12,743 nucleotides of DNA from an uncultured Pseudorhodobacter sp. (GTDB lineage: Bacteria > Pseudomonadota > Alphaproteobacteria > Rhodobacterales > Rhodobacteraceae), in the NCBI GenBank assembly GCA_945957495.1, contig CAMFLG010000039.1:1-12743 (forward strand), in the 5' to 3' direction. Shown here piece by piece: positions 1 to 7,198 of the stretch; positions within the stretch are counted from its first letter, which is position 1; each line of letters opens with the position of its first letter. The position numbers and the translations under genes were made by a program. The notes beneath the pieces were generated by a model. The model was given only the letters and a program-made list of their open reading frames with translations, ran no database searches and was not told the origin of the DNA.

Positions 1-149
1 GTGATGTGACGCGCTATGTCGATGCCGAAACGGGCAAGGAAATCGTGCCGATCGCGGTGGATCAGGAAACCGGCGCCCGGATCGGGACGCGGCCCATCAC
101 GACGATTGACGGGGCAAGCGGCGAGGCCAGAACCGATCCGGCGTTCTGA
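1..149 (+). CDS. C-terminal fragment of an unrecognised protein (gene cut by window edge)
   Basis: An open frame enters the window, with its first full codon at position 3, and runs 48 codons to TGA at 147-149. The visible tail begins DVTRYVDAETGKEIVPIAVD and ends in ARTDPAF. It is polar, has no membrane segment and no cysteine, and carries two similar short stretches (DAETGKEIVPI and DQETGARIGTRPI) that look like successive beta-hairpins or a short internal repeat. I do not recognise the family and cannot assign a function. The frame has GC-rich third positions and is more protein-like than the other frames here. It points towards mrpG, which ends on the opposite strand about 200 bases further on. 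Confidence 0.55.
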   Translation, partial: DVTRYVDAETGKEIVPIAVDQETGARIGTRPITTIDGASGEARTDPAF

Positions 150-348
150 CGCGTGCGTTGACACTGCCAAGACAGGCCGCAGGTGCTGGGACCGCCTGTG
201 CAGAACGGTCAGCGACGGCAAGCGCATGGGGCAATAAACCCCGCCGCAGGCCGATCCGACTGATGATCGGGGCGATGTGGCTTGATGCCGGACGTGACCG
301 CATACGCGGCAATGCAGCCAGATTTTATCGCCGCGCGTGGCGCCTGGA

Positions 349-780
349 CTACCCCCGCAGATCAGGGTTGGGCGCGCGGCCAGCGGGACTGACATCCGCT
401 GAAACCTGCGGATGGTCTTCGCTGCCGAGTGTTCTGCGCGCGATGTCAGGCAAGAGCGGCGATTTTTCGGCCCGGTCGCGATGCAGGGCGGCACGGCCCA
501 GCATCATCAGCGTCACTGGCGTGGTGATCATCACAAAGATTGCAATGACCGCCTCATGGACGACAATCCGCCCGCCCAGCCACGAGAACAACAGCATGGA
601 CGACAGCGCGATGCTGGCCACACCCCAGCTTGTTCCAAGTGTCGGCGTATGCAGGCGGTCATAAAAACTGTGCAGTCTGATAAGCCCGATGGTGCCGAGC
701 AGGGTCAGAACACTGCCAAAGATCAACAACAGCGCGATGGGCACCGCCAGCCAAAGGGGAATGGCTTGCAGATGGGTCAT
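349..780 (-). CDS. mrpG: Mrp/Pha cation:proton antiporter subunit G
   Basis: MrpG is a small membrane subunit of the multisubunit Mrp Na+(K+)/H+ antiporter of the inner membrane. The 143-residue product has three hydrophobic segments. The family's conserved core lies between the first and second: GTIGLIRLHSFYDRLHTPTL, at about residues 29-48. The third segment (about 71-88) includes FVMITTPVTLMMLG. The tail after residue 95 is polar and longer than in many homologues, which are about 110-130 residues. The ATG at 780 overlaps the mrpF stop as ATGA and is preceded by GAGG with 7-base spacing. The open frame continues upstream to 1170, but that extension lies inside mrpF and mrpE and is not coding. 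It is the last gene of the operon, and no strong terminator follows it. Confidence 0.93.
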   Translation of the reverse strand: MTHLQAIPLWLAVPIALLLIFGSVLTLLGTIGLIRLHSFYDRLHTPTLGTSWGVASIALSSMLLFSWLGGRIVVHEAVIAIFVMITTPVTLMMLGRAALHRDRAEKSPLLPDIARRTLGSEDHPQVSADVSPAGRAPNPDLRG

Positions 781-1058
781 TCGATCACCTCGCCGCGCAG
801 CAGGAATTTGGCCAATGCAACGGTCGCGACGAAACCCAATAGGCCGATGACCATCGCGGCCTCGAAGAAAAAGCTGCTGGCGGTCCGCATTCCCGTGACC
901 AGGAACAACAGCATCGAGGTGACGTACAGGGTATCGAGTGCCACCACCCGGTCTTGCGCGCGCGGACCACGCAGAATGCGCCAACCGGCAAAGCAGCCTG
1001 CCAGCGCCAAAAGCAGTTGCGACAAACTGATGGCCGCGATGAGAAGGGGGGCGCTCAT
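777..1058 (-). CDS. mrpF: Mrp/Pha cation:proton antiporter subunit F
   Basis: MrpF is a three-helix subunit of the Mrp antiporter. The 93-residue product has helices at about 4-26, 38-56 and 62-86. Between the first two is the family signature RGPRAQDRVVALDTL (about residues 30-44), whose acidic and arginine residues are highly conserved in MrpF/PhaF. The length matches the family (about 85-95). The ATG at 1058 overlaps the mrpE stop as ATGA. GGAG lies 8 bases upstream, inside the end of mrpE, as expected for coupled translation. I see no truncation or odd feature. Confidence 0.95.
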   Translation of the reverse strand: MSAPLLIAAISLSQLLLALAGCFAGWRILRGPRAQDRVVALDTLYVTSMLLFLVTGMRTASSFFFEAAMVIGLLGFVATVALAKFLLRGEVIE

Positions 1059-1543
1059 CTGAAAATCTCCAGCAAGGGGGCTTCGTAGCGGTCGCGGATG
1101 AAGGCGGGCCAGTCGCTGCCGTCGCGCAGGTCGAACACATGCAGCAGCAGCAAGCCGCTGTGCTGGTCATGTTCCAGCCAGGCTGTGCCCGGTGTTGCGG
1201 TGATGATGATGGACAGCATCCCCAATCCGGCAGAATTGCGCAGGGTCAGCGGGATGCAGACAAAGCCGGATTGGCGTTTGCCGCCTTGCCCATTTGTCAG
1301 GATTGACCAGGCAACGGCGGCGTTGGATTTCAGAATGTCCCAAGGCACGATCAAGGCCAATCGCAGCACCAGATCCCATCGGCGTATGCGCACGCGCGCG
1401 GGTTCCAGCGCGCCCATGGCCCAACCGGCGATCAGGGCGATGACGGTGCCAAGCAGCAGGTTGCCCAGTGAAAACCGCGTCAGCATCAGCCACATGGCAA
1501 CAAGCCCGACGGTCAGCAAAGGATGCGGCACAAGGCGTCTCAT
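1055..1543 (-). CDS. mrpE: Mrp/Pha cation:proton antiporter subunit E
   Basis: MrpE is a subunit needed for assembly or full activity of the Mrp complex. The 162-residue product has N-terminal hydrophobic segments (about 8-45), a further one near 55-75, and a soluble C-terminal part. That part carries the family signature: TATPGTAWLE near residues 115-124, LLLHVFDL near 132-139, and an ending in RYEAPLLEIF. The length agrees with MrpE/PhaE (about 160). The ATG at 1543 overlaps the mrpD stop as ATGA and has GGAGG with 7-base spacing, one of the best ribosome binding sites in the operon. Confidence 0.95.
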   Translation of the reverse strand: MRRLVPHPLLTVGLVAMWLMLTRFSLGNLLLGTVIALIAGWAMGALEPARVRIRRWDLVLRLALIVPWDILKSNAAVAWSILTNGQGGKRQSGFVCIPLTLRNSAGLGMLSIIITATPGTAWLEHDQHSGLLLLHVFDLRDGSDWPAFIRDRYEAPLLEIFR

Positions 1544-3159
1544 TCGGCGTCCTCCGGTTGGTCGGCGATGCGCGGCGCGGTCATCACACCCTCGACGTAG
1601 GTTGCCGGGTTCTGCAAGCCGCGGGCGGTATCCTGCATAAAGCGGATCGAATCCTGGGCCTGGAATGTCAGCAGCAGGATCATGCCCATCAGCAGGACCA
1701 CCGGCGCGATTTCCAGCGCAAGAACCTTTGGCGCGGCGCTTTCGGTGGCCCAGAAAGTGCGGATCCCGATGCGGATCATCCCGATCAATGTGGCAAGCCC
1801 CGACAGCAGCAAAAGCGCCATGAAGCCCCAGACCACGGCCGCCGAAACGCTTTGCTGGTCAAGCGCGCCCGCAAGGATCGCAAATTTGCCAATGAAACCG
1901 GACAGCGGCGGCAGACCTGCCAGCACCAGCAGGCAGGCGCCAAAGCACAGGCCAAGGATTGTCAGCGTGCCGGGTATGGCAAAGCCGACCTCGGGCGTTC
2001 CGTCATCGTCGATGTCATCCAGACCATAGGCGTCGGCGGTCAGGGCAAGCATGGCGGCGATGCCGCCTTCTTCGCGGCCCATCGGCTCGATCAGCAGGAA
2101 CAGCGCACTTGTGGCAAGCGTCGAACTGACAAGGTGGTAAAGCGCGCCCGCCAGCATGGCCGTACCTGCGCCCGACAGCGCAAAGCCCGTCACCGCCAGC
2201 AAGGTGCCGGACGAGATCAGCACCAGATGCGCCGCCATCCGTCCTACGCTTTGCGACGCCAGCACGCCCAGCAGGCCAAAGGCCACGGTCGCCATCCCCC
2301 CTGCGATCAGCACCTCTGACCCAAAGCCCGCCGAGGCCCCTGCGCCCGCACCGAACAGCAAAAGCGACAGGCGCATGATGACATAGACCCCCACTTTGGT
2401 CATGATGGCGAACATGGCGGCAACTGGTGCCGCCCCTGCCATGTAGGCCGTGGGCAGCCAGAACGACATCGGCCAGACCCCTGCCTTGATCAGGAAGGCT
2501 ATTCCCATCAACGCAGCACCCGCCTGCAGCAAGGGGCGATCCGCATCGGGCAGTTGCGGAATCAGCATGGAAAGTTGCGCCATGTTCAGCGTGCCGGTGA
2601 CGCCGTAAATCAGGCTGACACCGATCAGGAACAGCAAGGATGCCGTCAGGTTCACCGCGATGTAATGCAACCCGGCCCGCACCCGTAACTGGCCGCTGCC
2701 GTGCAGAAGCAGCCCGTAAGAGGCCGCAAGCAGCACCTCGAAGAACACGAAAAGATTGAACAGATCGCCGGTCAGGAAGGCTCCGTTCAGGCCCATCAGC
2801 AGGAACTGGAACAGCGATTGGAAATGCTGGCCCTGTTTGTGCCAGCCTGCCGCCGAATAGATCAGCGCCGGAATGGCCAGCAAAGCGGTTAGCAGCAACA
2901 TCATCGCCGACAAACGATCCAGCACCAGAACGATGCCGAACGGCGCCGCCCAGTCGCCCAGCAGATATAGATCGGGGGTGCTGCCGCTTTTGGCGCGGTT
3001 GAGAAGCTCGACCGCCACAAGAAGCAAAGTCACCGCTGATGCCAGACCAACGCCAAGTTTTGCGCGCCGTTGCCGCTCGTCATACAGCAGCATCAGGGCC
3101 CCTGCGATGAAGGGGATCAGGATGGGCGCGATCATCAGATGTTCAGGGCGGATGGTCAT
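1540..3159 (-). CDS. mrpD: Mrp/Pha cation:proton antiporter subunit D (NuoN/M-like)
   Basis: MrpD is one of the two large proton-channel subunits of Mrp and is homologous to the antiporter-like subunits of respiratory complex I. The 539-residue product is almost entirely membrane helices. The key residues of the Proton_antipo_M family are in place: Glu141 in LFVFFEVLLAASYGLLLHG, Lys225 in FLIKAGVWPMSFWLP, and Lys255 in AIMTKVGVYVI. A polar acidic insert (about 375-392, ending DDIDDDGTPE) sits between two later helices and is the one slightly unusual part. The ATG at 3159 overlaps the mrpC stop as ATGA. An AGGA sequence about 10 bases upstream is a weak ribosome binding site, so coupling from mrpC probably matters. 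The family and length (about 500-540) fit well. Confidence 0.96.
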   Translation of the reverse strand: MTIRPEHLMIAPILIPFIAGALMLLYDERQRRAKLGVGLASAVTLLLVAVELLNRAKSGSTPDLYLLGDWAAPFGIVLVLDRLSAMMLLLTALLAIPALIYSAAGWHKQGQHFQSLFQFLLMGLNGAFLTGDLFNLFVFFEVLLAASYGLLLHGSGQLRVRAGLHYIAVNLTASLLFLIGVSLIYGVTGTLNMAQLSMLIPQLPDADRPLLQAGAALMGIAFLIKAGVWPMSFWLPTAYMAGAAPVAAMFAIMTKVGVYVIMRLSLLLFGAGAGASAGFGSEVLIAGGMATVAFGLLGVLASQSVGRMAAHLVLISSGTLLAVTGFALSGAGTAMLAGALYHLVSSTLATSALFLLIEPMGREEGGIAAMLALTADAYGLDDIDDDGTPEVGFAIPGTLTILGLCFGACLLVLAGLPPLSGFIGKFAILAGALDQQSVSAAVVWGFMALLLLSGLATLIGMIRIGIRTFWATESAAPKVLALEIAPVVLLMGMILLLTFQAQDSIRFMQDTARGLQNPATYVEGVMTAPRIADQPEDAE

Positions 3160-3500
3160 TGTTCGCGTTCCTGTCCGTCAACATGATCGGTGCCGGTCAT
3201 GCCGCGCGAGGCGATCATCACCACCAGAAACAGCGCCGTGGTGGCAAAGCTGATGACGATGGCGGTCAGAACCAGCGCCTGTGGCAATGGATCGGCATAG
3301 GTTGTGGGGTCGATGAAGCCACCTTTCGGCATGATCGGTGGCGCACCGACCGTCAGCCGCCCCATCGAAAAGATGAACAGATTGACGGCGTAGGACAGCA
3401 GGCACAGCCCGACGATCACCTGAAAGGTCCGGGGCCGCATCAACAGCCAGATGCCCGAGGCCGCAAGGACGCCGATGGCGATGGACAGCACGATCTCCAT
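3156..3500 (-). CDS. mrpC: Mrp/Pha cation:proton antiporter subunit C (NuoK-like)
   Basis: MrpC is a three-helix subunit homologous to NuoK of complex I. The 114-residue product starts MEIVLSIAIGVLAASGIWLL. The second helix carries QVIVGLCLLSYAVNLFIF. A loop leads to the family signature ADPLPQALVLTAIVISFATTA (key residues D, PQALVLTAIVI), followed by a polar tail. A GTG one codon upstream (3503) would also be in frame. I chose the ATG at 3500 because the strong AAGGAGG at 3508-3514 then has an ideal 7-base spacing rather than 4. With this start the gene overlaps the mrpAB stop by one base (TGATG). Confidence 0.94.
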   Translation of the reverse strand: MEIVLSIAIGVLAASGIWLLMRPRTFQVIVGLCLLSYAVNLFIFSMGRLTVGAPPIMPKGGFIDPTTYADPLPQALVLTAIVISFATTALFLVVMIASRGMTGTDHVDGQEREQ

Positions 3501-6394
3501 CACAGGGCCTCCTTCTCGACTGGGGCATCGTCCTGCGCCCGCAGGCGGGCAGAGCGCAGCGATTGGTGGGCGATGGCGATCAGCATCAGCACCGTGGCCC
3601 CCACGACCAGGGCGTAAACGCCGATGTCGAACAGCATGGCCGTCGCGGCGGGAACCTTTCCGATCAGCGGCAGGTCAAGATATTGGGCATGCGCAGTCAG
3701 GAACGGATAGCCGAACAGCCACGCACCAATGCCCGTGCCGCACGAGATCAACAGACCCAATCCCATCCAGCGGATGGGCAGAATGGTGATCCGGCTTTCC
3801 ACCCAGCGCACGTTGGCCGCGATATATTGCAGCAACAGGGCAATCGCCAAAGTGACCCCGGCCGAGAAACCGCCGCCGGGAAGGTCATGGCCCCGGAAGA
3901 ACAGATAGGCCGACAGCACGATCATCACCGGGAACATCCACTGCATGATCACCGAGGGCACGAAAAGGTAATCCTTCAGCGCCTCTGCCTCTTCGCCCAG
4001 TTGTTCATCGGGCAGACCGGCGCTTTCCGCACCGGGGCGGAAACGCCGTAGCAGGGCGTAAACAGTGATGCCGACAATCGCCAGCACGCTGATTTCGCCA
4101 AAGGTGTCAAAGGCGCGGAAATCCACCAGAATGACGTTTACCACGTTGGTGCCACCGCCTTCGTGATAGGCATTGCGCAAGAACCAGTCGCCGATGTTTG
4201 GCACCAGGGGCCGTGACATCATCACATAGGCGATCCCGGCGATGCCAACGCCAGATACGCTGGCAATCACCAGATCCCAGAACCGGCGAATGCGCGCGGG
4301 GGCAAGTTTGTCGGCGGCAATCTCTTCGCGGCGTTTCGGCAACCAGCGCAGACCCAACAGCAGCAACACCGTCGTCACAATTTCGACAAGCAACTGCGTG
4401 ACAGCCAGATCCGGCGCCGAGAACCATGCAAACGTCAGGCAGGTGATCACCCCGGCGCCCCCCAGCAGCGTCAGCGAGGCGAAGCGGTGATATTTTGCCT
4501 GCCAGGCCGCCCCGATGGCGCAGACCCCACCCACAAGCCACATCAGGGCAAAGGCCGGATCAAAGGTCGGCAAGCCGGTTTTCTGGATATAACTGAGATT
4601 GCCCCACAAGGTCGCGACTGCCGCAGCCAAGGACAGCAGCACAATCAACCGCAATTGCGGCTGCAAACGTTCCGTTCCAAAGAACCTGTGTGCCACCCGC
4701 GGCCATTTCCAGCTAAGCGACAGCAGCAGCCATTCAAAAATCCGTTGCGCCCGGATGCGGTGCAAAAGCGGCGGCCCCTCTGGCCCTTTTGAAATCTGCG
4801 CCGCGAACAGGAAATAAAGTGCAGTGCCCAGCACAAGCGCGATCAGGCTCATGATCATGGGCGTGTTGAAGCCATGCCAGACCGCGATGCTGAAATAGGG
4901 CGTGTCGTCCCCCAGAACCGACCGTGCCGCCATGTTCAGCACCGGGCCAAGCGTGATACCCGGAATGATGCCCACGACAAGGCAGATCAGCACCAGCAGT
5001 TCCACCGGAAGGCGCATCCAGATGATCGGCTCATGCGGTGTTTTCGGCAGATCGGTGGGCGGCGGGCCAAAGAACACCGTGACGATAAAGCGCAGCGAAT
5101 AGGCCACGGCGAAAACGCTGGCAAAGGTGGCAAGGTACGGCAAAGCGTCGTCCAGCCAAGAGCCGTTGTGCCAGCTTGCGGCCTCGGCAAAGAACATCTC
5201 TTTCGACAAGAATCCATTCAGCAACGGCACACCCGCCATGGAGGCGGCGGCGACAATCGCCAAGGTGCCAGTGATTGGCATCAGCCGCATCAGCCCGCTC
5301 AGGCGGCGCATGTCCCGCGTGCCGCTTTCGTGGTCGATGATCCCTGCGGCCATGAACAACGACGCTTTGAACACCGCATGATTGGCGATGTGAAAGATTG
5401 CGGCCACGATGGCCCCGGTGCTGCCAATGCCCGCCAAAGCGGTGATCAGCCCCAGGTGGCTGATGGTGGAATAGGCCAGCAACCCCTTCAGATCATGGCG
5501 GAAAAGTGCAAACACGGCGCCCATGATCAGCGTGATCATGCCCGTACCCGTGACGGCGAAGAACCACGCCTCGCTGCCCCCCAAGGCAGGGGAAAACCGC
5601 ACCAGCAGGAACACGCCCGCCTTCACCATCGTCGCAGAATGCAGGAACGCCGACACCGGGGTCGGGGCCGCCATCGCATTCGGCAGCCAGAAATGGAACG
5701 GGAACTGCGCCGATTTCGTAAAGGCCCCGATCAGGAACAGGCTCAGCACCGCCAGATACCACGGATGCGCCCGGATCACATCGCCCGAGGCCAAAACGCG
5801 GTCCAGATCATAGCTGCCAACGATCTGCCCCAGCATCAGCATCGCCGCCAGCAGGCAAAGCCCGCCTGTCGCCGTCACGATCAACGCCATGCGCGCGCCA
5901 TCGCGTGCCGCCGGATTGTGATACCAATAGCCGATCAGCAGGAACGACACCACGCTGGTCAGCTCCCAGAACACCACAAGCATGATGATGTTGCCCGAAA
6001 CCAGCATCCCCACCATCGCACCGGTGAAGGCCAGCAAAAAGCAATAAAGCCGCGGCACCGGATCACTTTTCGACAGGTAATAGCGCGCGTATAGCACCAC
6101 CAGCAGCCCGATCCCCAGCACCAGCGTCACGAACAGCCACGCGAATCCATCAATCCGAAAATTCAGGTTCAGGTTCAGCGCCGGGATCCAGGTGACTACG
6201 CTGCGCAGCACGCGGCCCTCGGCAATCGGCGGATAAAGCGCCGCCATCACGATCAGCCCGCCCACCAGAACCGCTCCCGACAACCACGCCGCTGCATTGT
6301 GGGCATTCACGGACAAGGTTGATGCGGCAAAAGCACCGAGAAAGGGCAGGAAAATCAGGATCAGGATCAGGTTCTGCTGTATCATGCTGGACAT
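3500..6394 (-). CDS. mrpA: Fused Mrp/Pha cation:proton antiporter subunit A/B (NuoL-like + DUF4040 + MnhB domains)
   Basis: This is the largest Mrp subunit, in which MrpA and MrpB are one 964-residue polypeptide, as in group-2 (PhaAB-type) systems. Residues about 1-510 are the NuoL-like proton channel: Glu144 in FWELTSVVSFLLIGYW, Lys227 in FTKSAQFPFHFWLP, Lys258 in ATMVKAGVFLL, and His335, His339 and Lys343 in FHIANHAVFKASLF. Residues about 610-685 match the MrpB/DUF4040-like part with APDLAVTQLLVEIVTTVLLL (Glu671). Residues 751-768 carry VVNVILVDFRAFDTFGEI, conserved in long MrpA proteins. Residues about 810-945 are the MnhB domain with FFRGHDLPGGGFSAG. The ATG at 6394 has a weak GAGA upstream, and Met4 (6385) is an alternative start. 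It is the first gene of the operon and sets the expression of everything downstream. The family assignment is secure; which cation is transported cannot be read from the sequence. Confidence 0.96.
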   Translation of the reverse strand: MSSMIQQNLILILIFLPFLGAFAASTLSVNAHNAAAWLSGAVLVGGLIVMAALYPPIAEGRVLRSVVTWIPALNLNLNFRIDGFAWLFVTLVLGIGLLVVLYARYYLSKSDPVPRLYCFLLAFTGAMVGMLVSGNIIMLVVFWELTSVVSFLLIGYWYHNPAARDGARMALIVTATGGLCLLAAMLMLGQIVGSYDLDRVLASGDVIRAHPWYLAVLSLFLIGAFTKSAQFPFHFWLPNAMAAPTPVSAFLHSATMVKAGVFLLVRFSPALGGSEAWFFAVTGTGMITLIMGAVFALFRHDLKGLLAYSTISHLGLITALAGIGSTGAIVAAIFHIANHAVFKASLFMAAGIIDHESGTRDMRRLSGLMRLMPITGTLAIVAAASMAGVPLLNGFLSKEMFFAEAASWHNGSWLDDALPYLATFASVFAVAYSLRFIVTVFFGPPPTDLPKTPHEPIIWMRLPVELLVLICLVVGIIPGITLGPVLNMAARSVLGDDTPYFSIAVWHGFNTPMIMSLIALVLGTALYFLFAAQISKGPEGPPLLHRIRAQRIFEWLLLSLSWKWPRVAHRFFGTERLQPQLRLIVLLSLAAAVATLWGNLSYIQKTGLPTFDPAFALMWLVGGVCAIGAAWQAKYHRFASLTLLGGAGVITCLTFAWFSAPDLAVTQLLVEIVTTVLLLLGLRWLPKRREEIAADKLAPARIRRFWDLVIASVSGVGIAGIAYVMMSRPLVPNIGDWFLRNAYHEGGGTNVVNVILVDFRAFDTFGEISVLAIVGITVYALLRRFRPGAESAGLPDEQLGEEAEALKDYLFVPSVIMQWMFPVMIVLSAYLFFRGHDLPGGGFSAGVTLAIALLLQYIAANVRWVESRITILPIRWMGLGLLISCGTGIGAWLFGYPFLTAHAQYLDLPLIGKVPAATAMLFDIGVYALVVGATVLMLIAIAHQSLRSARLRAQDDAPVEKEAL

Positions 6395-6445
6395 ACGTCT
6401 CTTTTCTCGGGCGCTTGCACTGTCTTCACGGCACGTTTTGCCACG

Positions 6446-6462
6446 GCCCCGCGCAGTGGGGC
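6446..6462 (-). promoter_or_regulatory. Small hairpin in the mrp mRNA leader
   Basis: GCCCC at 6446-6450 pairs perfectly with GGGGC at 6458-6462 across a 7-base loop, about 50 bases upstream of the mrpAB start. It would form in the mrp transcript if the promoter lies further upstream. Five base pairs of GC is short and can arise by chance in GC-rich DNA, so a regulatory role is only a possibility. Confidence 0.2.
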
Positions 6463-6526
6463 GGCAATGACCTGTCGTCGTGTCGGGAAAACCGATGCCC
6501 TAGATGAAAGAATAAATGGCGGGCAT

Positions 6527-6682
6527 TCAACCCTTCCTCGCCGCAAACCACTCATTTTGCGCGATGGCCGCGCGTTTTGTGCGCGCCAGCCGCGCCAGCT
6601 TGTACAATGCCGACAGGATCGCGATGATGCCGGGCGCCGGCAAGCAGATGGCCGGCGATGCGCAGGGCCCTTCTGGGCGCAT
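6527..6682 (-). CDS. Possible small basic protein or gene remnant upstream of mrpAB (doubtful)
   Basis: A minus-strand frame closes with TGA at 6527-6529. Its last ~33 codons read like protein: IIAILSALYKLARLARTK followed by RAAIAQNEWFAARKG, a hydrophobic segment and then a basic amphipathic helix. By hand count 26 of these 33 codons end in G or C. An ATG at 6682 gives 51 residues, but only a poor GGCAAG lies before it. A GTG at 6757 would give 76 residues. I do not recognise the sequence. It may be a small membrane-associated protein expressed ahead of mrpAB, the 3' end of a decayed gene, or chance. No ribosome binding site supports either start well. Confidence 0.25.
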   Translation of the reverse strand: MRPEGPCASPAICLPAPGIIAILSALYKLARLARTKRAAIAQNEWFAARKG

Positions 6683-6779
6683 CTTGCCAGTGAGATGCGC
6701 GTTGCCATCAAGGGTTTTGCAAGAACGACTGCCACCACGGATCTGCACAGGCCACACATTAACCCTGCCTTTGCGGCTT

Positions 6780-6808
6780 TTGCTTGGGCAGGCCGTCCCC
6801 TATATGAT
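6780..6808 (+). promoter_or_regulatory. Candidate sigma-70-type promoter for the exported protein/beta-lactamase pair
   Basis: TTGCTT at 6780-6785 and TATGAT at 6803-6808 are separated by 17 bases. The -10 element differs from TATAAT at one position; the -35 element is a poor match. Transcription would start near 6815, about 18 bases before the ATG at 6833, leaving room for the AGGA at 6824-6827. Spacing and position are good. The motifs were judged by eye only. Confidence 0.4.
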
Positions 6809-6832
6809 GCAAGCCCTAAGCACAGGATAGCG

Positions 6833-7177
6833 ATGGACCGGCCCTGCAACATGTTGACGGCAATGTTTTTTGGCAGCATTGTGAGCTTTTCACCGCTGGT
6901 CGCTGTTGCACAAGGCACAGACGGGCCAAGCTGGGCCGAACAGAAATGCGCGCTTTACAGCTCTGCATGGAACGATCTTGTTGGCGATGACGCGCCCGAG
7001 GGTGTGTCCGATGCATTCCTTTCCGATCACGCCGCGTTCATCGCGTCAGGCTGCGTGGAGCGTGGTCACGTTTGCCCACGCACGCCACGCGAGTTGGAGA
7101 TCGCGGATATGCTGACGCTGATGGCCGTGGCAGAGGGTATGGCGGGCTCTTTCCTGCCGTTTGACTGTGGCAACTGA
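6833..7177 (+). CDS. Small exported protein with four conserved-looking cysteines, unknown function
   Basis: The 114-residue product begins with a signal peptide: hydrophobic stretch MLTAMFFGSIVSFSPLVAVA from residue 7, probable cleavage after AVA at residue 26. The predicted mature part is about 88 residues with four cysteines (39, 74, 81, 112), an even number that suggests two disulfide bonds in the periplasm. It contains KCALYSSAWNDLVG, then a helix-like region and SGCVERGHVCPRTPRELEIA. The ATG at 6833 has AGGA about 6 bases upstream; Met7 (6851) is an alternative start. The frame is open further upstream, but that part lacks a ribosome binding site. The class D beta-lactamase gene starts 21 bases after the stop, so both are probably on one mRNA. 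I do not recognise the family and assign no activity. Confidence 0.75.
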   Translation: MDRPCNMLTAMFFGSIVSFSPLVAVAQGTDGPSWAEQKCALYSSAWNDLVGDDAPEGVSDAFLSDHAAFIASGCVERGHVCPRTPRELEIADMLTLMAVAEGMAGSFLPFDCGN

Positions 7178-7198
7178 CCAAGACGCGGAAGCCGACAC

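Larger units (their letters stand above)
6395..6832. other. 438-bp divergent leader between mrpAB and the exported cysteine protein
   Basis: No recognisable gene lies in this gap. It must hold the mrp promoter, reading left, and the promoter of the small exported protein, reading right. On the right side a plausible promoter is at 6780-6808. On the left I found no convincing -35/-10 pair for mrp. It contains a short hairpin at 6446-6462 and another inverted repeat (6495-6500 with 6521-6526, 20-base loop). A minus-strand frame ending at 6527 has codon use that looks partly coding and is listed separately as doubtful. Confidence 0.5.

Noticed and set aside
16..237. 73-codon plus-strand frame near the left edge
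   Set aside because: It overlaps the better-supported C-terminal fragment (1-149) in another frame and its product is an Arg/Ser/Pro-rich shadow sequence.
251..270. CCGATC/GATCGG inverted repeat as a terminator between the left-edge gene and mrpG
   Set aside because: The 6-bp stem with an 8-base loop has no T run on either strand, so it does not qualify as an intrinsic terminator.
781..1170. Long N-terminal extension of mrpG
   Set aside because: The extension lies inside mrpF and mrpE in another frame and has a low-complexity Cys/Thr-rich start. The ATG at 780 has a good ribosome binding site and the correct family N-terminus.
4874..6094. 406-codon open frame on the plus strand
   Set aside because: It is antisense to the clearly real mrpAB gene. 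Its product is rich in His, Arg and Gln with no domain, typical of the complement of a membrane-protein gene.
6495..6526. ATGCCC/GGGCAT inverted repeat upstream of mrpAB
   Set aside because: Only 6 bp with a 20-base loop; expected by chance in a region of this size, and no role is evident.
6467..6832. Extended N-terminus of the small exported protein
   Set aside because: The in-frame extension would bury the signal peptide in the middle of the protein and has no ribosome binding site; the start at 6833 has both a ribosome binding site and a signal peptide directly after it.
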